From Helicobacter anseris (GTDB lineage: Bacteria > Campylobacterota > Campylobacteria > Campylobacterales > Helicobacteraceae): DNA of 64,000 nt. Location: the NCBI GenBank assembly GCA_004368235.1, contig JXTW01000001.1, forward strand, positions 78,271 through 142,270. The letters are read 5' to 3'. Made by a program: the position numbers and the translations under genes. Shown piece by piece: positions 1 through 9,006 of this stretch. The stretch's first letter is position 1, and every line of letters begins with the position of its first letter. The notes beneath the pieces were generated by a model that saw only the letters and a list, made by a program, of their open reading frames with translations, had not been told where the DNA came from and did not search any database.

Positions 1-1
1 T

Positions 2-889
2 ATTGAATATGAAATTATTGTAGTAGAAAATGTTGATGATTTTAAATCCGAAAGTCTTGCTGAAAAAATGCTACAAAAAGAATTTAATAAAGCAGAAAGC
101 AAAATAACCTATTATAAAAATAAAGAGAATCTAGGTATGTTTGGCAACTGGAATCGTTGTTTAGAATTAGCTAGAGGAAAATGGGTTTGCATACTTCATA
201 GTGATGATAGGATTATGCCAAACTATATTGAAGAAATGAACAAAGTTGTAGGGGATGAGAGAGTAAAAAAATATAGTCTCATTGGATGTCTTGAACAAAA
301 AGAAAATCCATATATTATAAATGGTGGTCTAAGAGAAAAATTTGCACATTTTCTCATAAAATCAAGGAATCTAATAAGTAAAAAAAATCAAGCAAAAATA
401 TTTGATGAATGCAACCTGCAAGGTCCAGTTATACAGCTACCTCCTAGTGCAATCTTACATAACAAACAAAAATGTATTAAACTTGGTGGATATAATCAAG
501 ATGAATATCCATTGGGAGATACCAGCTTTCATACACGTGCTTATTATCATAGCAAGGTTGCTATCTATCTAAAAGCTTTACAATATAAAACCACTAATAT
601 TAGCGAAGGATTGACACCTAAAACCACTATGTATTACTGCTATATCTCACCTACTTTTTTCTACTCGATGCATCAGCATCTAAAGCCTAAATTCTATGCC
701 AAGATGCTACGATATAAAAGAATAAAAATTCTTCAAACAAAACTTATAAATTACCCTATTTTATACAATCACATAGAAAATCTAATTAAAAAATATAAAC
801 TAGCTGTTCGGCTAGATTGGATTTCTAAATTTTTCAGTCTCTTTTATTTATTGAAAGACTTTTTTAAACCTCAAAACAAGGAGATATAA
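2..889 (+). CDS. glycosyltransferase family 2, 5'-partial
   Basis: The frame is open to the first bases of the window, so the true start lies upstream; 295 residues are visible. The first residues (IEYEIIVVEN) look like the first beta strand of a GT-A fold. NLGMFGNWNRCLELARGKW followed by ILHSDDR is the usual GT2 acceptor loop and DxD-like metal/nucleotide-sugar site. No membrane segment is evident apart from a hydrophobic C-terminus, so it is probably a cytoplasmic or membrane-associated enzyme adding a sugar to lipopolysaccharide O-chain or another surface glycan; donor and acceptor cannot be told. Its TAA stop overlaps the ATG of the next gene by one base, which implies co-translation with the phase-variable gene that follows. 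Confidence 0.85.
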   Translation: MEYEIIVVENVDDFKSESLAEKMLQKEFNKAESKITYYKNKENLGMFGNWNRCLELARGKWVCILHSDDRIMPNYIEEMNKVVGDERVKKYSLIGCLEQKENPYIINGGLREKFAHFLIKSRNLISKKNQAKIFDECNLQGPVIQLPPSAILHNKQKCIKLGGYNQDEYPLGDTSFHTRAYYHSKVAIYLKALQYKTTNISEGLTPKTTMYYCYISPTFFYSMHQHLKPKFYAKMLRYKRIKILQTKLINYPILYNHIENLIKKYKLAVRLDWISKFFSLFYLLKDFFKPQNKEI

Positions 890-1832
890 TGAAATTTGAT
901 ATTCCTATCTTACTACTCACTTATAAAAAGCCTACTGCACTAAAAGTATTAAAAGCCATCTTAAAAGTCCATCCAACTAAAATTTATATTGCCTCTAATC
1001 ATTGGAAAAATGAGGAAGAAAAACCTCGTATACAACAATTACGCAAACAACTACAAGAAATAATAAATGAATTGGGGGGGGGGTAGAACTAGAATTCATT
1101 ATTAAACCTACTCATCAAAACGCAAAAGAGTCTGTCTCATCCAGTATTACTTATTTTTTTCAAAAAGAAGAAATGGGGATTATTTTTGATGATGATTGCC
1201 TACCTCATCCATCTTTTTTTCCTTATTGTAAAGAAATGCTAGAGCGCTATAAAAATATTGAAAATATTTTTATGGTTAGTGGATTTAGCGCCTTTGATCT
1301 TGATAAAAAATTTAAAGAAAACTTTCAAGAAGATTATTTCTTTTCTAAATATGGGCATATTTGGGGTTGGGGATCATGGAGAAGGGCTTGGAAATATTAT
1401 CAAAAAGAGTTTATTAATTTTGAACAAGAATTTAAATCCTTGGATGTATTTCATTCAAAAGAAGAAAGAAATTATTGGTATAAAATTCTTAAACGTTATG
1501 CAAAGGGTAAAATAGATACTTGGGATTATCCATGGGGCTATACAATGTGGAAATACAAAGCTTTTAGCATTTATCCAAAACATAATATGATTGCAAATAT
1601 TGGTTTTAATACTCCAGATGCCCTACATACTAAAGCTCCTAGTAAATATGACAATCTACCAACCTATAACTTTCCTAGCCCTATTAAACATCCTAGCCAT
1701 ATCACTCAAAATATAAAAGCTGATCTTAAAGATTTTGAGCTTTCATACAAACCCGCACCACTGATTATACGAGCTATCAATAAAGCCTGGCGTCTAAGTT
1801 TTGGGAAAGGAAAAAATCTTTTTTCTATATAG
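889..1832 (+). pseudogene. phase-variable glycosyltransferase-like gene, OFF by frameshift at a G10 tract
   Basis: A 65-codon reading frame (889-1086) runs into ten G residues and stops at TAG immediately after them. The frame that is open right after the tract continues without a stop through 1173 to 1832. Adding one G (G11) or removing two (G8) would join both halves into one protein of about 313-314 residues. The N-terminal half begins like a GT-A nucleotide-binding strand (IPILLLTYKKPTALK) and the distal half has an acidic motif (IIFDDDCLPHPSFF), resembling nucleotide-diphospho-sugar transferases of surface-glycan clusters. Only one continuous homologous product is expected, so this is one gene and not two. 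It is probably a contingency gene switched OFF in this cell, though a fixed pseudogene or an error in the homopolymer cannot be excluded. The internal ATG at 1173 might give a truncated product, but it would lack the N-terminal strand. Confidence 0.8.
1074..1083 (+). repeat. poly-G(10) slippage tract
   Basis: Ten consecutive G residues lie in the coding sequence of the glycosyltransferase-like gene, in otherwise AT-rich DNA. Long G or C tracts inside or upstream of surface genes are the standard phase-variation device in Helicobacter and Campylobacter. The present length puts a TAG directly after the tract; lengths 8 and 11 keep the frame open. Confidence 0.9.
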
Positions 1833-1890
1833 GTGCAAATCTTAGGCATTGACCATTTTATGGCACAATAAAGCCTTATAAAGGAGTATA

Positions 1891-3012
1891 ATGATTAGGC
1901 TTTTTATGCTTATGCTGCTACTGATAAGCTTTGGATTTAGTGCAGTGGGTGAGCGTGTCGTATGGAGTAGTGGCATGTCTTTACTTGCTTTCTTAGAATC
2001 TCACTCCATACCCTTGCGCCTTTATTATAATCTCTCTAATGCTGATAAAGAGCTTTCTTCAGAAGTACAAGTAGGATCTGTATGCTACATTCTTCGTGAT
2101 GACTTAGGTAAAATCTTACAAATATTAATACCTATTAGTGAAGATGTACAAATTCACATTTATGCGACCAAGGAAGGATATAGTCTTGATTTTATCCCTA
2201 TTATCACTACTAAAATTACTCATAAAGTGGCACTTTCTATACAAAAATCTCCTTATCAAGACTTATTAGAAAAAACTAATGATTCTGTATTAACAAATCA
2301 AGTTATCAATATTTATAAAAAATCTATCAATTTAGAAAAATTTATACGAAAAAATGATTTGCTAGCTGTTATTTATACAAGAAAATACCGCTTAGGTCGC
2401 ACATTTTCTACTCCAGAAATTAAAGCTGCCATGATTGAAACTAACAAAAAATCTAATTATCTTTTTGGCTTTGAAGATACTTTTTATGACTTGAAAGCCA
2501 GAGAAATTGTAGGGTTTTTATTAGAAATGCCTGTAAAATACAATCGGATTAGTTCACCTTTTTCTTATGGTAGATTTCATCCTATTTTAAAACAAACTCG
2601 CCCTCATTATGGAGTAGACTTGGCTGCCACTTATGGCACTCCTATTTATGCAGCTGCCAGTGGTAGAGTAATCTACTCTGGTTATCGTGGCGGCTATGGC
2701 AATGTTGTAGAGATTAATCATGGCGATGGTATTCGCACACTTTATGGACATATGAGTAAACGCTCAACTAGAAGTGGGAGTTTTGTCAAAAAAGGGCAAC
2801 TCATAGGTTATGTAGGTAGCACTGGGGTATCTACTGGTCCTCATCTGCATTTTGGTGTTTATAAAAACAATCGACCAGTTAATCCAATGGGTATTGTTAG
2901 GACAACAAAAAAAGAATTAAAAGGAACTAAAAAACAAGAATTTTTAAGATTAGCTAGAAACTATCAAGAACAACTAGATGCTATTTTATCACCAATAGAG
3001 CAAAATCCATGA
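1891..3012 (+). CDS. csd3: M23 (LytM) peptidoglycan peptidase, Csd3/HdpA-like cell-shape enzyme
   Basis: This is a periplasmic zinc metallopeptidase that trims peptidoglycan peptides; in H. pylori Csd3 it has endopeptidase and carboxypeptidase activity needed for helical shape. A signal peptide or signal anchor is visible (MIRLFMLMLLLISFGFSA). The C-terminal M23 domain has the zinc and catalytic residues: HYGVD (H239, D243), the H of LYGHMS (about 287), and HLH (H318, H320). Length 373 is close to the roughly 400 of Csd3. The following NUDIX, pgbA-like and glcD genes are in the order I recall for H. pylori HP0506-HP0509, which supports Csd3 over Csd1 or Csd2. The ATG at 1891 follows AAGGAG. 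Its stop overlaps the next start (ATGA), so the genes are probably co-transcribed. Confidence 0.8.
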   Translation: MIRLFMLMLLLISFGFSAVGERVVWSSGMSLLAFLESHSIPLRLYYNLSNADKELSSEVQVGSVCYILRDDLGKILQILIPISEDVQIHIYATKEGYSLDFIPIITTKITHKVALSIQKSPYQDLLEKTNDSVLTNQVINIYKKSINLEKFIRKNDLLAVIYTRKYRLGRTFSTPEIKAAMIETNKKSNYLFGFEDTFYDLKAREIVGFLLEMPVKYNRISSPFSYGRFHPILKQTRPHYGVDLAATYGTPIYAAASGRVIYSGYRGGYGNVVEINHGDGIRTLYGHMSKRSTRSGSFVKKGQLIGYVGSTGVSTGPHLHFGVYKNNRPVNPMGIVRTTKKELKGTKKQEFLRLARNYQEQLDAILSPIEQNP

Positions 3013-3644
3013 TTAATCCTTATTTTCCTCCACCAAAAATATCTTTCATTCCAGCTTCATTACAAATAAAAAAACTTGAAAATCCACGCTATCTGAAAAC
3101 AAAACTTATGGAATATCAAGAGGGTAAATTTTCCAAAAAATGGGAGATATTAGAACCTAATCATAACGTTGGCATCCTTATTTATCACAAACAAAAAGAT
3201 GCTTTTATTATTGTCAGGCAATTTCGTCCTGCAGTCTATTATGCTGAACAAAATCTCTCCCAACCAAATAATCAATCTATCGAAGCTGGATATACTTATG
3301 AGCTATGTGCTGGGCTTATAGATAAAGAAAACAAGAGTATTGAACAAATTGCTTGTGAAGAAGTGATTGAAGAGTGCGGCTATAGACCTAAATATCTTAT
3401 CCCTATTCAAAGTTTTTTAAATAACACTGGTAATTCCGGGGCATTACAACATCTTTTTTATACAGAAATAGAAGATGAGGATAAATGTGGAAATGGTGGA
3501 GGGATAGATGATGAATGTATTGAAGTTTTAAGCCTACCACTTTGCCGATCATTAGAATTTATTTTTGATAATAATATTAAAAAAACTACTTCCCTTTTTT
3601 TGGCAATTCATTGGTATCATTATACTTTTAAGAAGGAATCTTGA
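3009..3644 (+). CDS. NUDIX hydrolase, UDP-sugar/ADP-ribose pyrophosphatase-like
   Basis: This 211-residue protein hydrolyses a nucleoside diphosphate linked to another group. The NUDIX helix is visible around residues 100-125: YELCAGLIDKENKSIEQIA, then CEEVIEECGYRP, which gives the EExxEE metal-binding core. The ELCAG...EECGY form resembles the NUDT14 (UDP-glucose pyrophosphatase) subgroup more than MutT, so a nucleotide-sugar substrate is a reasonable inference but unproven. The IVRQFRPA segment is also typical of ADP-ribose/UDP-sugar pyrophosphatases. It is translationally coupled upstream (ATGA overlap with csd3) and downstream (TGATG overlap with the pgbA-like gene). Confidence 0.85.
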   Translation: MINPYFPPPKISFIPASLQIKKLENPRYLKTKLMEYQEGKFSKKWEILEPNHNVGILIYHKQKDAFIIVRQFRPAVYYAEQNLSQPNNQSIEAGYTYELCAGLIDKENKSIEQIACEEVIEECGYRPKYLIPIQSFLNNTGNSGALQHLFYTEIEDEDKCGNGGGIDDECIEVLSLPLCRSLEFIFDNNIKKTTSLFLAIHWYHYTFKKES

Positions 3645-4492
3645 TGAAAAAAATTATTTTGAGTATCTTGCTAATTGGTCATCTAGTTTATGCTTCTTTG
3701 CAAACTCCAATAGAAGCTAAAATCACAGCCATAAACAAAGCAAAAGAAACAATAGAATTTGAAGCCAAAGATATGAAAATAGGCGAAGTAGGCTGGATTT
3801 ATATCAATACCACAGACTATGCAGCCATCCTCTATCAAGCACAAATTATCCATATAAAAGATTCTCTTGTCACAGCTAAAATCATAGCTTATAATACGCT
3901 AAAACAAGCTTATCTCCCAAACCCAACCAATAAACCCAAAGTAGGTGATAAGGTAATTTTTAGAAAACTCAACTCTCGTGCATTTTTAATTGCACCAAAT
4001 CTTGAGCTTTATGAGCAAATCAAAGAAACACGCAAAGAAGTAAAATTTATGAGCTCTGATTTACTTATAGGTTATCTTTATGCCTATGGCAACTATGATC
4101 CTACACCAAATTTCTTAAAAAATGCTTGCGATGTATATGCTGTAGGACTTTTATATATCGTAGCTGAAAATGAGCTAGCTATTTTAGATTGCCAAAGTCT
4201 AACAATACTAGATAGCATGCCTTTAAATACAAGTCAAATTAAGCAAACCATCACACCATTTTATTCAAGAATAGAGCCAGTTAAAACTGGTACGCTCTTT
4301 AGTGTACTTGCTTCAAAAAAATCTGAATACTATTTTTCTTACTATACAAATCTTATACATCCTGATAGACCTTATCAAACAATGCTACAAAAAGAAAAAC
4401 CAATCACAGATGCCCTAAGAGCCCAAAAAAAGCAAAAACAAGAAGCTATACAAAAAGAGCAAAAAAAGGAAACACAAGATTTGCAAAATTAG
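3644..4492 (+). CDS. pgbA: PgbA-like plasminogen-binding domain protein
   Basis: The protein has a signal peptide (MKKIILSILLIGHLVYAS), a middle region with ETRKEVKFMSSDLLIGYLYA, and a charged Lys/Gln-rich tail (QKKQKQEAIQKEQKKE). It lies between the NUDIX gene and glcD, the position of H. pylori pgbA (HP0508). It is 282 residues against roughly 450 for H. pylori PgbA; the shorter tail means the lysine-rich region implicated in plasminogen binding is reduced, so the ancestral role may be periplasmic or envelope-related. The ATG at 3644 is preferred over TTG at 3641 because AAGGAA sits 5-10 bases upstream and the signal peptide begins MKK. Symbol assigned from context plus overall likeness. 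Confidence 0.65.
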   Translation: MKKIILSILLIGHLVYASLQTPIEAKITAINKAKETIEFEAKDMKIGEVGWIYINTTDYAAILYQAQIIHIKDSLVTAKIIAYNTLKQAYLPNPTNKPKVGDKVIFRKLNSRAFLIAPNLELYEQIKETRKEVKFMSSDLLIGYLYAYGNYDPTPNFLKNACDVYAVGLLYIVAENELAILDCQSLTILDSMPLNTSQIKQTITPFYSRIEPVKTGTLFSVLASKKSEYYFSYYTNLIHPDRPYQTMLQKEKPITDALRAQKKQKQEAIQKEQKKETQDLQN

Positions 4493-4500
4493 GGATCTTT

Positions 4501-5892
4501 ATGCTAACTGAAAAAGATATTATTTTTTTTACCAATCTGCTAGGTGAAGATTTCTGTACTAAACCTCACTATCTATATGCTTATAGTTATGATTCTACAC
4601 GTTTGAATTTTCTTCCAGAAGCTGTGATTTTTCCAAGAGATGAAATAGAAATATCTAAAATTATGTCTTATTGCAATCAACACAATATTGCTATTATCCC
4701 TCGTGGTGCTGGCAGTGGTATGAGCGGAGGATCATTAGCCTTTAAAGGTGGCATTATTCTGGCTTTGGAGAAATATTTCAATAAGATATTAGAAATTGAT
4801 TCTAAAAATATGCTTGCATGCGTGCAACCTGGGGTACGAAATCAAGAACTACAAAATGCTCTAAATAAAGTAAATCTATTTTATCCACCAGATCCAGCAA
4901 GTATGGAGTTTAGCACTATTGGGGGTAATGTAGCTGAAAATGCTGGTGGTATGAAAGCAGCTAAATATGGCACTACAAAAGACTATGTGCTTGCCCTTAG
5001 AGCAGTTCTACCTAATGGTGAGATTATCCGTGTAGGCAAAAAAACAATAAAAGATGTTGCTGGCTATAATCTAGCTGGTATTTTAATAGCTAGTGAAGGG
5101 ACTCTAGGAGTGATTACAGAAATTACTCTTAAAGTTTTACCTAAACCTAAATATTCTTGTGCTCTTATAGCTAGCTTTGCTAACTTTAAAGATGCGATGA
5201 ATGCTGTCTATGAAAGTATGAGTAGTGGAGTTATCCCTGTAGCAATGGAGTTTTTAGACTATCTAACCCTACAAGCTGTCAAAATTAAAATAAAAAATGA
5301 TAATGAACTTATCTCATTTTTTAATGCCAACGCTCTACTTATCTGTGAACTTGATAGCATGGATAAAAATAGTCTAAATATGCAAATAAAAACCTTAGAA
5401 TCTATATTTAAAAATAATGCCTCTTTGCAAACAAAAATTTCAGATACAAGACAGGAATTTGATCTCATCTGGAATATCAGACGCAATGCCTCTCAAGCCA
5501 TCACATGCTATGGAATAAAAAAACTTAATGAGGATATCACTGTTCCTAGAAGCAATCTCCAAACGCTCCTAGATGGTATCTATAAAATTGGTCAAAAATA
5601 TAATTTTGAGATTCCTTGTTTTGGGCATGCTGGAGATGGAAATGTGCATGTTAATGTAATGTTAAAAAATAATGATCAGCAAACACTAGAACGTGGGTAC
5701 TCTGCTGTAAAAGAAATCTTTGAGCTTACTATAAAACTAGAAGGCACTCTTAGTGGAGAACATGGTATTGGTATCTCCAAAGCAGAATTTATGCCTCTAG
5801 CCTTTAGCAAAGCAGAATTAGATTTAATGCGATCAATCAAAAAAGCCTTTGATCCAAACAATATTCTAAACCCAAATAAAATGGGATTATAA
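4501..5892 (+). CDS. glcD: glycolate/D-lactate-type FAD-linked oxidase subunit GlcD
   Basis: This is a 463-residue cytoplasmic flavoprotein of the FAD-binding type 4 (PCMH) family that oxidises 2-hydroxy acids such as glycolate or D-lactate. The FAD-binding segment IIPRGAGSGMSGG is at about residues 65-80, and PPDPASMEFSTIGGNVAENAGG follows as two shorter conserved patches. The C-terminal FAD-oxidase domain contains CFGHAGDGNVHVN and LSGEHGIGISK, which are diagnostic histidine motifs. Length matches H. pylori GlcD. No glcE or glcF lies beside it, so its iron-sulfur partner must be elsewhere or absent. The stop codon overlaps the mutY ATG. Confidence 0.9.
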   Translation: MLTEKDIIFFTNLLGEDFCTKPHYLYAYSYDSTRLNFLPEAVIFPRDEIEISKIMSYCNQHNIAIIPRGAGSGMSGGSLAFKGGIILALEKYFNKILEIDSKNMLACVQPGVRNQELQNALNKVNLFYPPDPASMEFSTIGGNVAENAGGMKAAKYGTTKDYVLALRAVLPNGEIIRVGKKTIKDVAGYNLAGILIASEGTLGVITEITLKVLPKPKYSCALIASFANFKDAMNAVYESMSSGVIPVAMEFLDYLTLQAVKIKIKNDNELISFFNANALLICELDSMDKNSLNMQIKTLESIFKNNASLQTKISDTRQEFDLIWNIRRNASQAITCYGIKKLNEDITVPRSNLQTLLDGIYKIGQKYNFEIPCFGHAGDGNVHVNVMLKNNDQQTLERGYSAVKEIFELTIKLEGTLSGEHGIGISKAEFMPLAFSKAELDLMRSIKKAFDPNNILNPNKMGL

Positions 5893-7049
5893 TGTCAGAT
5901 CATTCTACCCTCTTAGCTAGCTTTCAAATCCATACTTTTCAAACTAAACTTTTATCTTGGTATCAAACTTCAGGGAGAAAAAACCTTCCATGGAGAATCC
6001 TCGCTAAAAAAGCAGATACCTCTAATCAAGATTCCATCTCTAGTGCCTTAAAAGAAAATCCAAATATCCCTTATTTGGTCTATATTTCTGAAATTATGCT
6101 TCAACAAACTCAAGTATCTACTGTCCTGCCATATTTTCAAAAATTTATCACACAATTTCCCACGCTAGAACATCTTGCTAATGCTGAAGAAAAAGATGTC
6201 CTGGCTCTTTGGTCTGGACTAGGCTACTATTCTAGAGCTAGAAATCTTTTAAAAACGGCTAAAATTTGTGCTAAAGAATGTCAAAAACAAAATATCCCCA
6301 TCACACTGCCTAGCCAAAGAGAGGCTTTAAAAAAACTTAGTGGCATTGGGGAATATAGCTCAGGAGCAATAGCTTGTTTTGGCTTTGGTATAAATGAAAG
6401 CTTTTGGGATGGAAATATTAAAAGAATCTTATCTCGTCTTTTTGCCATCCCCATAGCTTCTAAAAGTCAACTAAATTTCTTATCTTATAAACTTTTAAAT
6501 CATATTAATGCCTATGAGCATAATCAAGCACTACTAGATTTAGGATCACTTATTTGCAAAAAACTTCCATACTGCAATCTCTGTCCACTAAACTCTATGT
6601 GTCAAGGTAAAAATTCACCAACAAGCTATGATATACGTCCAAAGAAAAACTATACAGAGGTCTCTTTGCATCTTCTGCTCCCTTATCAAAATAATTATTT
6701 TGCTCTTTTTAAAGATAAACGTTATGGCTTGCTTTATACTCCATTAGAAATAGGATGTGAAATTAAAGATTCTGGAAAAATTTTTTATAATCATCAGAAT
6801 TGTGATTATAAAAAACTTAAAAAGCTTGGAATCTTTAAACACACACGCACTCATTACAAAATCACTGCTACTGTATATCAACCTAATAATGAAAATTTGT
6901 CTATCTTTAAAAATGTAATTGGGTTTGATACTCTAGAATGGGTGGATAATCAAGCTCCGCTATCTGCCTTAGCTCAAAAATCACTCCTACTCTTTAATCA
7001 ACAAAACCCAAAGGCTTCTGCTACAATAACATCTAAAAATAGGGGCTAA
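5892..7049 (+). CDS. mutY: A/G-specific adenine DNA glycosylase MutY
   Basis: MutY removes adenine mispaired with 8-oxoguanine. Visible elements in order: YISEIMLQQTQVSTV with the catalytic Glu, ALWSGLGYYSRARNL, the helix-hairpin-helix LSGIGEYSSGAIA, WDGNIKRIL with the catalytic Asp, the iron-sulfur cluster loop, and a MutT-like C-terminal domain including GIFKHTRTHYKI. The Fe-S cysteines are spaced C-x5-C-x2-C-x5-C (CKKLPYCNLCPLNSMC); the first gap is one residue shorter than the C-x6-C of E. coli. Length 385 is longer than the roughly 330 of H. pylori. It overlaps glcD by one base and may be translated with it. Confidence 0.93.
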   Translation: MSDHSTLLASFQIHTFQTKLLSWYQTSGRKNLPWRILAKKADTSNQDSISSALKENPNIPYLVYISEIMLQQTQVSTVLPYFQKFITQFPTLEHLANAEEKDVLALWSGLGYYSRARNLLKTAKICAKECQKQNIPITLPSQREALKKLSGIGEYSSGAIACFGFGINESFWDGNIKRILSRLFAIPIASKSQLNFLSYKLLNHINAYEHNQALLDLGSLICKKLPYCNLCPLNSMCQGKNSPTSYDIRPKKNYTEVSLHLLLPYQNNYFALFKDKRYGLLYTPLEIGCEIKDSGKIFYNHQNCDYKKLKKLGIFKHTRTHYKITATVYQPNNENLSIFKNVIGFDTLEWVDNQAPLSALAQKSLLLFNQQNPKASATITSKNRG

Positions 7050-7051
7050 TC

Positions 7052-8065
7052 TTGTCTATTATGAATAGAAAAATCTCTTCTGCAATGCTAGGATATGGCT
7101 ATTGGGGACGCAACGTCGCTAAAGCATTGCAAAATAGTCCTCACTTTAAGCTAAAAGCTATTTTTGATCTAGACAAAAACCAACAAAATGCCGCAAATCT
7201 TTCGCACAACCTATCTACAACTTACAAAGATATACAATCAATTCTAGAAGATGATAGCATTGATTGTATTTTTATCATTACACCTCCTCATAGCCATTAT
7301 TCTCTTGCTAAACTTGCACTAGAATCAGGCAAGCATATTTTTGTCGAAAAACCACTATGTACTAATCTAAATGAAGCAAAAGAGCTTTATGATCTAGCTG
7401 AAAAAAAAGGCTTAAGTCTTCATTGTGATCATATTTTTTTATATTCCCCTGCTGTTTGTTGGCTGAAAGAAAATCTGCATTTGCTAGGTAATATCATATA
7501 TATCAATGCTAGAAGAATTAACTTAGGTCTTTTCCAAAATAGTGTAGATGTGATCTGGGATCTAGCCATTCATGATTTAAGCATTATTGAATATCTTATT
7601 GGTTTAGATATTAAAGATATAGAGGTTTTTACTCGTAAATATCAAAATCACCCTAATGATGCTCTTGCTAATATCAATCTAGAGTTACAAAATGGTGTAA
7701 TCATCACAATTAATATCTCATGGCTTAGTCCAATTAAAGTACGTGAAATAATTATTGGTGGCGAAAATAGTACTGCTATTTATGATGAAACCAAAAGAGA
7801 TAAAATTGCTCTTTATGATACTGGTGTAGTGATAAAAGATACTTTTACCCCGCCAAACCTCTATGCTAAAATGGTAGAATACAAACTTGGTCAAACTCAT
7901 TATCCAAAACTACAAACTACTATGGCTTTAGATAATTCTATTGCTCATTTTGCTAAAAAAATCATCTTTAAAGATTTGGCATTGCATCAAAATGACAAAA
8001 ACCATACTTTAAAAATTATTGATACATTACAAAAAATTACTGATTTAAAAAATGACAAAATTTAA
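7052..8065 (+). CDS. Gfo/Idh/MocA family NAD(P)-dependent oxidoreductase
   Basis: The N-terminal Rossmann domain begins MLGYGYWGRNVAKAL (GxGxxG-type dinucleotide site), followed by IITPPHSHY and the family signature HIFVEKPLC with its catalytic Lys-Pro near residue 100. The C-terminal alpha/beta domain contains the usual WDLAIHDLSIIEYL with the catalytic-site His. Such enzymes oxidise sugars or sugar nucleotides, and many act in surface-glycan synthesis; the substrate here is unknown. TTG at 7052 is kept because AGGGG is six bases upstream; ATG at 7061 in the same frame is the alternative. The 3' end overlaps miaA by 14 bases. Confidence 0.85.
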   Translation: MSIMNRKISSAMLGYGYWGRNVAKALQNSPHFKLKAIFDLDKNQQNAANLSHNLSTTYKDIQSILEDDSIDCIFIITPPHSHYSLAKLALESGKHIFVEKPLCTNLNEAKELYDLAEKKGLSLHCDHIFLYSPAVCWLKENLHLLGNIIYINARRINLGLFQNSVDVIWDLAIHDLSIIEYLIGLDIKDIEVFTRKYQNHPNDALANINLELQNGVIITINISWLSPIKVREIIIGGENSTAIYDETKRDKIALYDTGVVIKDTFTPPNLYAKMVEYKLGQTHYPKLQTTMALDNSIAHFAKKIIFKDLALHQNDKNHTLKIIDTLQKITDLKNDKI

Positions 8066-8978
8066 TGACTTTAATCCTCCTATTTTAATTGCTATTTTAG
8101 GAGCTACAGCAAGTGGTAAAAGTGAGAGTGCATTTAAACTTGCCAAAATGATAGATGCAGAAATTTTTAGTTTAGATTCCCTTAGTATCTATCAAGGTAT
8201 AGATATTCTATCTGCCAAACCAAGCAAAGAAGAACTAAAACAAATCAAACACTATGCTATTGATATACTCTCACCAAATCTACCTAATAATGCTGCTCTT
8301 TTCCATAGTCTTTTAAAAGATGCAATAAAAGAATGCAAAAAACCTTTTCTTCTTATTACAGGTGGTAGTAGTTTTTATCTTAAATCCATCATAGATGGAT
8401 TAAGCCCTATGCCATACATCCCTCAAAATATCAAAATAGAAGTGAAAAAAAAAATACAAAATCTTGATTCTGCTTATCAAGAACTAAAAAATATTGATCC
8501 CATCTTTATGACAAAAATTAATCTAAAAGATACCTACAGAATCTCTCGTGCCTTTGAGATCTACCTATCTACCCATCAAATACCAAGTCAATATTTCATC
8601 AACAATCCTCCTATTCCATTCCAGTATCAAATTCATCTCTATGCTATTGATACAGATAGACAAATACTAAAAGAAAAAATTGCTTTGCGCACAGAAAAAA
8701 TGTTAGAAAGTGGCGCCATTAAAGAAATGGAAAAACTTCTTAAGCTCTATCCATTAGAATCACAACCCTTTAAAGCTATTGGACCAAAAGAATGCATTGC
8801 CTATATTTCAGGGGAAATCAGTCTAGATGAATGCAAGCATCTTATCATAACTCATACTAATCAACTTGCAAAACGCCAAACTACATTTAATAATACCCAA
8901 TTCAAACATGTGCATTTTCTAAAAAAAGATGAACTTATTGAACGAATTTATTGTGCTTTCAAAAAAGACTTGGCATAA
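8052..8978 (+). CDS. miaA: tRNA dimethylallyltransferase MiaA
   Basis: MiaA transfers a dimethylallyl group to N6 of A37 in tRNAs reading codons that start with U. The P-loop [12 protein letters not shown] is at the N-terminus, followed by [20 protein letters not shown] (substrate-binding DxxxxY region), [25 protein letters not shown], and the late signature [14 protein letters not shown] with [10 protein letters not shown]. Length 308 is typical. A run of ten A residues lies at 8445-8454 inside the gene (VKKKIQ codons), a possible but unproven slippage point. It is coupled to the upstream oxidoreductase by overlap. Confidence 0.95.
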   Translation: MTKFNDFNPPILIAILGATASGKSESAFKLAKMIDAEIFSLDSLSIYQGIDILSAKPSKEELKQIKHYAIDILSPNLPNNAALFHSLLKDAIKECKKPFLLITGGSSFYLKSIIDGLSPMPYIPQNIKIEVKKKIQNLDSAYQELKNIDPIFMTKINLKDTYRISRAFEIYLSTHQIPSQYFINNPPIPFQYQIHLYAIDTDRQILKEKIALRTEKMLESGAIKEMEKLLKLYPLESQPFKAIGPKECIAYISGEISLDECKHLIITHTNQLAKRQTTFNNTQFKHVHFLKKDELIERIYCAFKKDLA

Positions 8979-9006
8979 TTATTTTAAAAATTTAAGGGGT
9001 TTATCT

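Noticed and set aside
1850-1872. Sigma-54-like TGGCAC...GC upstream of csd3
   Set aside because: Spacing between GG and GC is nine bases, not the strict ten.
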